From positions 57,066,697-57,076,696 of the forward strand of contig CM031600.1 in NCBI GenBank assembly GCA_018398815.1: a DNA stretch of 10,000 nucleotides, written 5' to 3'. The notes below the pieces were generated by a model. It saw nothing but the letters and a program-made list of their open reading frames with translations. It did no database searches and had not been told where the DNA came from. The DNA is from Conus ventricosus (Eukaryota; Mollusca; Gastropoda; Neogastropoda; Conidae). This document shows positions 1 through 7,417 of the stretch, in pieces. The translations under genes and the position numbers were made by a program. The stretch's first letter is position 1. Each line of letters opens with the position of its first letter.

Positions 1-1
1 A

Positions 2-184
2 AACGCTCCAACCTTTGGACTACGGGCCACTCTAAGAATTGTTGAATTTGAACAACTCGCTATAACTGAGTTTTTAGACAGTGGAGCTAAACCAGTTCAA
101 ATATCCTTGCAAGACATAATGAGTTCAATGCTTAGTTTTCGGTCAACAAAACGACAGAGACGTAGAGAAGGAGACCGGGGGAGG
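2..184 (+). other. Possible partial coding exon at left edge (unrecognised)
   Basis: The frame beginning at base 2 has no stop from the window edge to the poly(A) tract at 185, and formally stays open to a TAG at 350-352 through the GA/GACA repeats. The 61 codons before the repeat read like a protein: a mixed N-terminal part (RIVEFEQLAITEFLDSGAK), then a basic stretch (RSTKRQRRREGDRGR). I do not recognise a family. An open stretch this short in one of six frames is not statistically unusual, so this may be chance. If real, it would be an exon entering from the left, with its true end at a splice donor or stop that the repeat obscures. Confidence 0.2.
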
Positions 185-199
185 AAAAAAAAAAAAAAA

Positions 200-246
<47 letters not shown>

Positions 247-259
247 AGACAGACAGACG

Positions 260-318
<59 letters not shown>

Positions 319-375
319 GACAGACGAAAGAGACAGACAGACAGACAAATAGACTGAAAGAGAGAGAGAGAGAAG

Positions 376-407
<32 letters not shown>

Positions 408-411
408 GAGA
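185..411. repeat. Compound purine repeat: A24-(GA)n-(GACA)n
   Basis: A run of 24 A (185-208) is followed directly by (GA)n and then by alternating blocks of GA and GACA/GACAGACA units up to 411. Every base on the + strand is a purine apart from the C of the GACA units, so the tract is a candidate for triplex or slipped structures. The long frames across it (RERERE, or SLSLS on the other strand) are repeat artefacts. Confidence 0.95.
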
Positions 412-734
412 CCCGGCGTTGTTCGTCCGTGTACGGATATTTGCTTTTCAACGAGCTAGAGGAAAAAAATCTAGGTCAGACACACTGTGGTGAAAACCCA
501 CCGTTAAATAGCAAACTATAAAATAACAAGCAAACAAATACATTGAATGAGACACGAGTGTTAGGATGACCCGCACGGCAAGAGACACCCAGACTTGGGC
601 GGAAAGGTCGCTGAATTCGGTGTCTAAAAAAATAGAGCATTGCGTGCATAATCAGGGATTGTGCAATAGAAACTTCAATCAACACAACATCTCTATGAAC
701 GAGAGCATATCTCGTTTTTAGGAACAAAGAAAGC
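412..734. other. Unique spacer, no gene seen
   Basis: This 320-bp AT-leaning single-copy sequence lies between the GA/GACA tract and the first TG array. An 83-codon frame exists on the minus strand (476-727), but it lacks recognisable motifs or biased composition and is treated as chance. No RNA gene or regulatory motif is apparent. Confidence 0.6.
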
Positions 735-820
735 TGTGTGTGTGTGTGTGTGTGTGTGTGGGTGTGTGTGTGTGTGGTGGTGTGTGTGTGGTGTGTGTGT
801 GTGTGTGTGTGTGTGTGTTG
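735..820. repeat. (TG)n microsatellite, interrupted
   Basis: A run of TG dinucleotides with GG interruptions (near 770 and 777-791). A unique spacer of about 52 bp separates it from a second TG array. Confidence 0.97.
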
Positions 821-871
821 TTCTTCTCCTTCTTCGAATTTAACGTCTTTTCACTTTAAAGTGATATTAGA

Positions 872-872
<1 letters not shown>

Positions 873-921
<49 letters not shown>

Positions 922-959
922 TGTGGTGTGTGTGTGTGTGTTTGCGTGTGTGTGTGTGC
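873..959. repeat. (TG)n microsatellite
   Basis: A second TG array, almost pure to about 920 and then interrupted by GGTGTGG and a TTTGCG block. It pairs with the array at 735-820 in the same orientation, with a short unique spacer at 821-872. Confidence 0.97.
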
Positions 960-1383
960 CTGACCAATCGGTACAACAACAACCGCGCAACTTACAAGTG
1001 ACACTGACTGGAAATACAGTCACAGAGTTTTTGTCCGGATTTTGTCTTTTCCGAAGGAGGTAGGCTGCTGCGGACCGCCGGCAACTTGATAATTGATTCT
1101 CTCCCTTTTCAAGACCGCGTTGTTCCGTCGCACACAACGGCTGATATTTTCGACCTGCTCAGCCTGGAGACCGCGTGCGGATCGAGTCCATTTTTATGGA
1201 TTAAATTAGCTTCTATGCAGCCATCTGCTCTGCATTTTGCATCCGCGTTAGGTTGACATCGATTCCCACAATTTTCATCTCTCGTTCAGCAACACTGTGC
1301 AAAAAAAGGTGGATTCTGTAACATGTTGATACGAGGCCGGATCCTGGAGTGAGAGAGATCGGGGGTTGTGGAACCTGGTTTCT
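960..1383. other. Unique spacer, no gene seen
   Basis: Single-copy sequence with no long frame, repeat array or structured RNA that I can recognise. Confidence 0.5.
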
Positions 1384-1433
1384 CTAACCTCATCCTCCCT
1401 TCCTCCCCCCACATCCTCCCTCCTGCTTTTCAG
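1384..1433 (+). promoter_or_regulatory. Candidate 3' splice site (branch point, pyrimidine tract, CAG)
   Basis: A CTAAC branch-like motif at 1384-1388 is followed by about 40 bases that are almost all pyrimidines (CCTCCC-type blocks) and by TTTTCAG ending at 1433. This is textbook acceptor architecture for an animal intron. The sequence after it stays open in one frame to the T-run at 1670, but it encodes nothing recognisable and no partner donor is evident. It could be a chance pyrimidine-rich stretch. Confidence 0.2.
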
Positions 1434-1583
1434 TTAATATTTCTTATTTCAGCTGGTGTGTTAGATTTCATCTTGCAGGATATTCGAGGACCTCTTCGTC
1501 ATTTTTATAGTCTCGCATGTGGGGGCGTTGCCTCGTCATTCCCACAAAAGGCTCTGCCTCTGCACCCCACCGGAAAATTATAT

Positions 1584-1607
1584 CCCCACCCCTCATCCCC
1601 CTGCCCC
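1584..1607 (-). other. G-quadruplex motif on minus strand
   Basis: The + strand shows four C runs of 4, 4, 5 and 4 bases separated by 1, 4 and 2 bases. The minus strand therefore fits the canonical G3+N1-7 quadruplex pattern with short loops, and the + strand fits an i-motif pattern. The flanks (1530-1620) are also C-rich. Confidence 0.7.
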
Positions 1608-1669
1608 ACCTCCACCCTACACACACTCACAATAGGCCCTAATCCAAGTCCAATTCGATGGTACGAAGA

Positions 1670-1689
1670 TTTTTTTTTTTTTTTTTTTT
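1670..1689. repeat. Poly(T) run, about 20 bases
   Basis: An uninterrupted T run in single-copy surroundings. Read on the minus strand it would be a poly(A) stretch, so it could mark the 3' end of an old minus-strand retroposon lying to its right. I could not find target-site duplications or a recognisable SINE or LINE body next to it, so it is listed only as a homopolymer. Confidence 0.85.
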
Positions 1690-2405
1690 GAATGTCAGGG
1701 TTGGGCCAAACCGTCGGTTCGCCACTACCCTAAGAAATCGCATGCCATAATTGCAAAACGCTTCCGCATTTGCTGGACTTGTCATCTATTTTCGCTCGTT
1801 ATTCCCCTTTCTAAGGAAAGAAAGTTGAGGGAATGGGGGTGGAGGGAGCCAGGGGGAGGGTTATGGCAGTGATCGAGGAGGTGAGGGTGGTGTGGAGGTG
1901 GGGCTCTGGGAGTAATCAGTCTGCACGATCTGTGGGCCTAACTCCAATCTCAGAAAGCCCATAGTCTCCCTTTCCCCACTCAACTATCATAGTGCTACGC
2001 TGAAAAAAAATCGATAAGACGTCGAACACTGGACAGAAAGAAACTGGGCAGTCCATGAACGGAAGAGAGGGGGGGGAAACCAGTTAACTTGCTTACCTCT
2101 TGCTTCGGCGCTCAGTCAATTCCACAGCGCTCAGTCTCTCGTCTCAACTCGCAGATTCTGCCGCAGCTGCGTGCACCGTAAGGGTTTTGTGCTGCTCAGC
2201 CGTTTTATCTTTACGACGTTGAAGGAAACTGCAGGGTGAAGGTCGTTGGGTGTGTGAGCCCACAGGCGCCTGATCAGTGTTGATTTTGTTACTGAAGCGT
2301 CCTAAAGGTTGTTTCCCTTCCTCCACTTGATCACCCCCAACACACCAGCTCTCTTCCACCACGTCCCCAATACCCCATCCTCCCTTTTGTATGAAATGCT
2401 GAAGT
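1690..2405. other. Unique spacer, no gene seen
   Basis: A mixed-composition spacer with a G-rich segment (1825-1920), a G8 run at 2069-2076, and a C-rich segment (2310-2390). The long minus-strand frame that enters from the repeats on the right ends at 2144 and has no recognisable domain in its non-repeat part. Confidence 0.5.
1835..1860 (+). other. G-quadruplex motif on plus strand
   Basis: Four G runs of 5, 3, 5 and 3 bases are separated by loops of 4, 5 and 1 bases, which satisfies the G3+N1-7 rule. It lies about 230 bp to the right of a motif of opposite polarity (1584-1607). A further 60 bp of purine/G-rich sequence follows. Confidence 0.7.
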
Positions 2406-2537
2406 TCAGAGGAGAGAGGCGCGGGGGAGACAGAGACAGAGACACAGAGAGAGAATGTTTGGTGTGTGTGTGTGTGTGTGTGTGTGGTTGTGTGTGGTGT
2501 GTGTGTGGTGTGTTTTGATGCATATGCATATACAGGG

Positions 2538-2569
<32 letters not shown>

Positions 2570-2632
2570 GGGACAGAGAGACAGAGAGAGGGGGCGTGTG
2601 TGTGTGTGTGTGTGGTGTGTGTGTGTTGGGGG

Positions 2633-2663
<31 letters not shown>

Positions 2664-2668
2664 TGTGT
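2406..2668. repeat. GA / GT microsatellite mosaic
   Basis: Four blocks follow one another: GA with ACAGAG units (about 2406-2453), (GT)n (2460-2514), (GA)n (2537-2594), and (GT)n with GG interruptions (2595-2668). A short unique island (2515-2536) contains CATATGCATATAC. Frames through the arrays are artefacts. Confidence 0.95.
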
Positions 2669-2858
2669 TCGGCAAGCGCGCGCCTGTAATAATACAAGTG
2701 GTGACCCACAGTGTTTAAAAACATGCACATGCATGTTCTTGTGTATGAGTAAGTATATGTTGTAATGCGCAGCCAGACAAAAATAAGAATATACACAAAA
2801 AAGCGAGAGGAAAACAGTCCAGGGGATGGGTTTCAAATAGATAAGGGACTGAGAAACG
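2669..2858. other. Unique spacer between GT arrays
   Basis: 190 bp of non-repetitive AT-leaning sequence with ACATGCACATGCATG-type short palindromic steps at 2721-2736. No gene is seen. Confidence 0.5.
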
Positions 2859-2895
2859 TGTGTGTTGTGTGTGTGGTGGGGTGTGTGTGTGTGTG

Positions 2896-2934
<39 letters not shown>

Positions 2935-2954
2935 GTGTGTGTGTGTGTGTGTGA
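2859..2954. repeat. (GT)n microsatellite with GGGG interruptions
   Basis: TG dinucleotides are interrupted at fairly regular intervals by GGGG or GGTGGGG (around 2877, 2895 and 2931). This resembles the interruption style of the other TG arrays in the window. Confidence 0.95.
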
Positions 2955-3013
2955 GACAGATAGGAGAGATTATAGTACCTAGACAGCAGCAGCAGCAGAC
3001 GTGGTAGTCGTAG

Positions 3014-3260
3014 CAGTAATAGTTTGTAGCAATAGCGCTTGTTGTAATAGTAGTAGTTAGCAGCAATAGCACTTGTGTAATGTAGTAGTAGTAGCAATAG
3101 CACTTGTTGTAGTAGTGTAGTAGCAGCAGGGCACAGCACTTGTTTGTAAAGTAGTAGTAGTAGCAATAGCACTTGTAATTTGTAGAAGTTAGTAGCAACA
3201 GCACTTGTTGTAATAGTGGGAGTAGTAGCAGTAGCACTTCTTGAAATAGGTAGTATAATA
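3014..3260. repeat. 33-bp minisatellite, about 7 degenerate copies
   Basis: A unit of roughly 33 bp recurs, built from AGCACTTGTTGTAATAG plus GTAGTAGTAGCAAT. The AGC of the AGCACTTGT core falls at about 3034, 3068, 3099, 3135, 3168, 3200 and 3233, giving spacings of 34, 31, 36, 33, 32 and 33. Copies differ by substitutions and small indels within TAG/CAG trinucleotide runs. Because 33 is a multiple of 3, the minus strand shows a long leucine- and tyrosine-rich frame that I regard as an artefact. CAG/TAG trinucleotide tracts flank both ends (2983-2998 and 3271-3284). Confidence 0.85.
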
Positions 3261-3352
3261 GCGTGACGCGCCGCAGCAGCAGCAGTATTTTCATTTCACG
3301 ACTTATTAGAAACTTAGAGGAATGAGGAAAGAGTAGACAGGTGCGATAGACG

Positions 3353-3354
3353 CG

Positions 3355-3410
<56 letters not shown>
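3353..3410. repeat. (TC)n microsatellite
   Basis: About 58 bp of TC dinucleotides with a single TTC slip near 3380. It starts shortly after the 33-bp minisatellite and ends in unique AT-rich DNA. Confidence 0.97.
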
Positions 3411-3411
<1 letters not shown>

Positions 3412-3864
3412 CTTACACACACTCTACATGTCAATGAAAATAGACAAAGATATAAAACGCATTATGAAATAAGTTTAGATTTGGTGTCCTGATCTTTTTA
3501 CTCGCTATTTCCGTTTTAGACAGTCGTTTACCGAAAATTGATATCTGTCCCTTATGACAAAATACGAAAGAGGATGAAGTTCATTTTGTATTTGTTTGTT
3601 CCCGTATTAAAGATCTTAGAGAGCAATTCATCCCAGCCCAAAATATTTCAAGAATCCTTTACCTTTTCCGATGAACCCTGTTAAATTGTCATCAAATGAA
3701 AAACCCTTTAACAAAAAAGTTAGCTATTTATTTATGTAAAGCATTTTAAGAAGCGAAGTGTGTGTATAACGTAAATAATCCCAATATTAATTTGCGAATG
3801 AATCACAGTGTATATCCCCCTTCTAAGGGGCTATGGCCTTCATGACTAAGAATTTGAGTCTTTG

Positions 3865-3865
<1 letters not shown>
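3411..3865. other. AT-rich unique spacer, no gene seen
   Basis: 455 bp of AT-rich single-copy DNA with frequent stops in all frames. No repeat array, RNA gene or transposon protein fragment is visible. Confidence 0.6.
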
Positions 3866-3904
<39 letters not shown>

Positions 3905-4105
3905 CTTCTCTCTCCTCTCTCTCTCCTTGCTGCATGTTTGTGTGTGTGTGTGTGTGCATATGTGACAGTGTGAAGGAAACAGTGTGTGCCTGTATGTGTG
4001 AGTCATTGTGTGTGTGTGTGTGTTGTGGTGTGTGCGTGCGTGCGTGCGTGCGTGCGTGCGCGTGCGTGCGTGCGTTTCGTGCGTGCGCGCGCGCGCGCGC
4101 GCGCA
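3866..4105. repeat. Microsatellite mosaic: (TC)n-(TG)n-(GTGC)n-(GC)n
   Basis: (TC)n runs from 3866 to 3926 and TG runs lie at 3939-3957 and 4008-4031. A (TGCG)n tetranucleotide array spans about 4032-4086, and an almost pure (GC)n spans 4083-4104. The alternating purine-pyrimidine part (4008-4105) is classical Z-DNA-forming sequence. Confidence 0.95.
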
Positions 4106-4489
4106 CTCACATGCCCGAGCGTACCAGGCCCCGGATAATAAATGCGAAAAAAGCGTTGAAGAGTCTAGCCCCAAATGCAACCATTTTGCAACCTGCATGA
4201 TATTCATATTCACCGAGACTCAGTAAGTGGGGGGTAATGATTCTGGTGATTTTGCGTCGTGTTTACGGACCCTACCTTACGTAAAAAGATGGACAAACAA
4301 TAACTACTTCTCGTGATAATGGCTGATAGATATGAAAAGTGCAGGGATTGTTTTTCTTCCGACTTTGCCTCTTCTGTTGAATGCAGAGACTTTTTTCTTC
4401 TTCTTTTTTTTTTTTTAGCATGGGCCTAAGAAGAATTCGACTGTAATCAGTGAAATGTCCTCGAAAAGATGTCTAGTCATGGTCACAGT
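4106..4489. other. Unique spacer, no gene seen
   Basis: Single-copy sequence with a T-rich stretch (about 4389-4417) ahead of AGCATGGG. That stretch resembles a pyrimidine tract before AG, but there is no convincing exon after it. No gene is supported. Confidence 0.5.
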
Positions 4490-4508
4490 ATTCTCTCTCT
4501 CTCTCTCT

Positions 4509-4552
<44 letters not shown>

Positions 4553-4692
4553 CTCTGTGACACGCGCGCAGGCGCACGCAACACAAGAGAGAGAAGAGAG
4601 AGAGAGAGAGGGGAGAGAGAAGAGAGGAGAGGAGGGAGAGGAGAGGAGAGAGAGAGAGAGTGAGGAGGGGGGAAAAGGGAGAGAGGAGAGAG

Positions 4693-4723
<31 letters not shown>

Positions 4724-4794
4724 GACAGAGACAGAGGGAGGGAAAAAGAGACACAGAGGAGACGCACGCGCGCGTGCTCTCTCGCTCTCTTCCC

Positions 4795-4852
<58 letters not shown>

Positions 4853-4985
4853 CACACTCACACACACACACACACCCCACACACCCCACCACACTCACAC
4901 AAAACAATACTCATACGCGCGCGCGCGCTCATAAAACACACACACACACCACACACACACTCTCTCTCTCTCTCGCTCGCTCGCT
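4490..4985. repeat. Fold-back microsatellite mosaic: TC - GA/GACA - CT - CA - GC - CA - TC
   Basis: The blocks in order are (TC)n 4490-4552; a GC-rich island with CACGCGCGCAGGCGCACGC; (GA)n with GGA and GACA units 4587-4760; a CGCACGCGCGCGTG island; (CT)n 4776-4828; (CA)n 4829-4901; (GC)n 4917-4929; (CA)n 4936-4960; and (TC)n 4960-4985. The GA block is the reverse complement of the TC blocks on both sides, so a long hairpin is possible with either arm. Several long overlapping frames on both strands here are artefacts of dinucleotide repeats. Confidence 0.95.
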
Positions 4986-5144
4986 TGTCTCCTCTTCCCC
5001 CGACCAGGTTTTATGGAACTTTCAAATGCATTTTTTTTAAAGAAGGACATGATGAACTGAAAGAATTTCAAAGTATACAATGCCATTTTGTCAGCCCGAT
5101 TAATTATTCGTTGTTGTTTTGAAATCACTGGGTTTAAAAACAAA

Positions 5145-5180
5145 CCCCCCCCCCCCAAAAAAAAAAAAGGGGGGGGGGGG
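5145..5180. repeat. C12-A12-G12 homopolymer triplet
   Basis: Twelve C (5145-5156), twelve A (5157-5168) and twelve G (5169-5180) are directly abutted. The C and G runs are perfect reverse complements around an A12 spacer, so a single strand could form a 12-bp C:G stem with an A loop. The equal lengths may be chance or an assembly artefact. Confidence 0.95.
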
Positions 5181-5447
5181 TAGAAAAAAAAAGAAAGGGA
5201 AAAAAAAAAAAAGAAGAAAAAAGAAAAAAGAAATAAGGAGGGAAAAAAAAAACACACGAAGAAAGCGCTTTAAAAGGTTTATACTAAAGGTTCGAAAACA
5301 GTAAGAAAAGAAAGAAGAAGAAAAAAAAAAGAAAAAAAAAAAAGGGAAAAAAAGAAATTTAAAGGGGGAAAGAAAAGAAAAAAAGCACCGGGAAAAAAAG
5401 CGCGGTTTAATGAGTTTTTACTAAAAAGGGTTTGCAAAAAAGTAAGT
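5181..5447. repeat. A-rich low-complexity tract with degenerate internal duplication
   Basis: This is A-homopolymer-rich sequence with scattered G. Two segments are related: about 5243-5307 (CACACGAAGAAAGCGC, then the TTTATACTAAAGG to AACAGTAAG part) and about 5380-5447 (GCACCGGGAAAAAAAGCGC, then the TTTTTACTAAAAAGGG to AAAAAGTAAG part). They differ mainly in homopolymer lengths and are offset by about 137 bp. The region is suspicious for base-calling or assembly problems. Confidence 0.6.
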
Positions 5448-5674
5448 TTAAGCGGGAAACCTTGCTCTTGATTTGGGTCGAGTGCCAAATTTTGCTCCCC
5501 GGGTTTAGCCCGATCAGAAGGGTGGGCAACAGCATTGACACCTTTCCCCCTTTTAAAATGTTTATCAAAATTCATTGGGGGGCAGCTTTATGAAGCCCTT
5601 GGATTTTGGTTTTTTGCCTCCCGTTTGTTTTAAAAAGAAAAGCTGATTTCGGGCTATGTTAAAAATTTTGGGGG
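5448..5674. other. Unique spacer with many short homopolymer runs
   Basis: No gene is seen. Short runs such as CCCCGGG, TTTCCCCC, GGGGGG and TTTTTT are over-represented, continuing the homopolymer-stretched look of the preceding tract. Confidence 0.45.
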
Positions 5675-5982
5675 CGCGCGCGCACGCCCACACCTCACAC
5701 CCCACACACACTCCCCCGCGATGCGCGCCCGCGCCGCACGCACTCGCGACGCACGCACGCAGGGGCACACGCTTTTTCCCCGCTCGCGCGCGTACACCCC
5801 CACACACAACACACACCCACACCCCCCCACACACACACACACACTTGCATGCACACGCACACACACTCACACACACGCGCGCGCGCACACACACACATAC
5901 GCACACATACTAACACACACACGCACATGCACACGCACACACATACACACACGCGCGCGCGCGCGCGCGTACACACACATGA
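5675..5982. repeat. CA/CG microsatellite mosaic
   Basis: CACACA runs are interspersed with CGCG runs (5676-5686, 5876-5886, 5951-5970) and with CACGCACG or CACATACG units. Nearly the whole tract alternates purine and pyrimidine, apart from the CCCC interruptions at 5700-5830. Frames across it (HTHTHT or CVCVCV) are artefacts. Confidence 0.95.
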
Positions 5983-6099
5983 ATGCGTGTTCGCCCATAC
6001 AGAGACACTGACCGACAAATCAAGTTATTGTGAGATTAAAAAATGGTTATATATTCTCCAGAATGTCAACAATTTCTGTATTTAGAAAAGGAAAAGAAT
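5983..6099. repeat. Copy A of a dispersed ~110-bp repeat
   Basis: Unique-looking sequence that recurs at 6372-6482. Shared landmarks are CGTGTTCGCCCATAC (CGTGTGCGCCCAAAC in copy B), CTGACCGACAAA, TCCAGAATGTCAAC, a TTCT-rich segment, and AAAAGGAAAAGAA at the 3' end. Both copies are bordered by CA arrays. The family is unknown to me. Confidence 0.75.
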
Positions 6100-6102
6100 A
6101 TC

Positions 6103-6229
6103 TCTCTCTCACACACAACACACACACACACACACAACACACACACACACACACACACAACCAAGCACACACGCTCATACGCGCACTCGCGCGCACACAT
6201 ACACACATAAACACACACACATGTAAGCT

Positions 6230-6286
<57 letters not shown>

Positions 6287-6320
6287 ACACACAATCACAC
6301 AAACAATACGCGCGTGCACA

Positions 6321-6357
<37 letters not shown>
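6103..6357. repeat. CA microsatellite mosaic
   Basis: (TC)n of a few units and then long (CA)n runs, interrupted by AACA, GCGCAC and ATACACATAA units. The cleanest CA runs are 6239-6282 and 6319-6355. It separates the two copies of the dispersed repeat. Confidence 0.95.
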
Positions 6358-6359
<2 letters not shown>

Positions 6360-6371
6360 GCGCAGGCACGT

Positions 6372-6482
6372 AATCCGTGTGCGCCCAAACACGACACATG
6401 CACTGACCGACAAAGCAAATTAATCTTTGGTTACATTTTCCAGAATGTCAACCGTTCTTTTTCTTAAAAAAAGGAAAAGAAA
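6372..6482. repeat. Copy B of the dispersed ~110-bp repeat
   Basis: The counterpart of 5983-6099 at an offset of about 382-395 bp. It lacks roughly 11 bases in the middle, where copy A has GTGAGATTAAAA. CTGACCGACAAA starts at 6403 and TCCAGAATGTCAAC at 6439. It is followed by a new CA run at 6488, just as copy A is followed by one. Confidence 0.75.
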
Positions 6483-6528
6483 TAAATAACACACACACAC
6501 AAACCACAACACACACACACACGCCGCA

Positions 6529-6615
6529 GCGCGCGCGCGAATGCACATCGAAAGGAAAACCTGAGATAAGATGCGCGCGCGCGAATGCACATCGAAAGGA
6601 AAACTGAGATAAGAT
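6529..6615. repeat. 44-bp tandem duplication (2 copies)
   Basis: A unit that begins with GCGCGCGCGCG and continues AATGCACATCGAAAGG to GAGATAAGAT occurs at 6529-6572 and again at 6573-6615. The second copy lacks one C in the AAAACCTGAG part. The near identity points to a recent duplication or slippage event at the right edge of the CA-rich zone. Confidence 0.95.
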
Positions 6616-7417
6616 TTTATAAAGTGTAACCCAGGTTCCTAAACGCACAGACCCAGACCACAAATAACCCAAACTCTGACTGTACGATTATATTCCAATT
6701 TTTATTAACAATTTAAATAGACAAAAATCCCAAACAACAATATTAACCTAAAACATAGGCTGATTCAATTTTAAGGTGATAAATGACAAAGAACTTGAGG
6801 TTGTGACAGAGAGAAGAAGAAAAGAAGTGGGCAACTCAAAAGGGGCACTGCAAAGAATACAAAACATAAAAATCTGCACAGGACTGTGTGCGAAAAAACA
6901 CAAACAATAACAATGGCCAAACCAAAAGCCATCAAAGACCTTCAGCAAACATCTCAATTGGGAAACACACAATGAGGGACAATGCATCACTAACAAAGTA
7001 GTAGTGATCTTATCAAGTTCAAATCCACTTGACCCTGGTTATGGTAATGCCAAACACACTTTGATCCGATCCAATGTTAAACTGAATACAGTGAGTTGCA
7101 TACCAACATACTGACAGCTCTTCGCTATCAGTTGGCCACCTGACCATGGCGGCAATCTGCTTACATCCTTTATCAGTCATCCTACTGAACCACTAGGCAG
7201 TAAAGCCAGATCAATCTTTCCTCTCCCAGGTTTCCAACAGATGCCCTCATAAAACCAATTTCATACTACCATAGCCATTTTGATAAAATCAGTCTCTAAG
7301 TTGACACTAATAAAATAATTTTAAGGATAACAGTAATCCTTGAAAGCAAGTATTTTTTCTTTTCAACGGAGAAGGCAAAAATAAAAACATCCTCTGAAAT
7401 TCAAGGAAAACTTCTCC
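6616..7417. other. AT-rich unique region, nothing recognised
   Basis: About 800 bp of A-rich (+ strand), low-GC, single-copy sequence, sharply distinct from the microsatellite zone to its left. A minus-strand AATAAA lies at 6706-6701, so the region could be the 3' untranslated part of a minus-strand transcript, but no coding exon supports that. The 82-codon minus-strand frame at 6748-6996 shows no domain and is treated as chance. Confidence 0.5.

Noticed and set aside
1670..1689. Poly(T) as the tail of a minus-strand SINE
   Set aside because: No target-site duplication, promoter boxes or recognisable body was found next to it.
2091..2100. Consensus-like 5' splice donor on the minus strand (AGAG|GTAAGC)
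   Set aside because: No coding exon or promoter precedes it on that strand, and such a word is expected by chance in 10 kb.
2144..3172. 342-codon minus-strand open frame
   Set aside because: Most of it is a translation of CA/GA repeats and the 33-bp minisatellite (runs of HT, SL, LLLL). The non-repeat end has no domain. Dinucleotide arrays lack stops in several frames, so length carries no weight.
3014..3260. Regular repeat-spacer look suggestive of a CRISPR array
   Set aside because: The spacers are themselves degenerate TAG/CAG repeats, the units are not identical, there are no cas genes, and the setting is eukaryotic.
4415..4934. Overlapping long frames on both strands (about 160 codons)
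   Set aside because: They are generated by TC/GA/CA repeats, with RERER or SLSLS residue patterns on either strand.
5565..6467. Histidine/threonine-rich and cysteine/valine-rich frames
   Set aside because: They are pure CA/CG microsatellite translation; all phases are open for the same reason.
6748..6996. Cysteine-containing 82-codon minus-strand frame
   Set aside because: The cysteines are not spaced like a known finger or disulphide domain, there is no start context or homology I can name, and T-rich DNA readily yields such frames.
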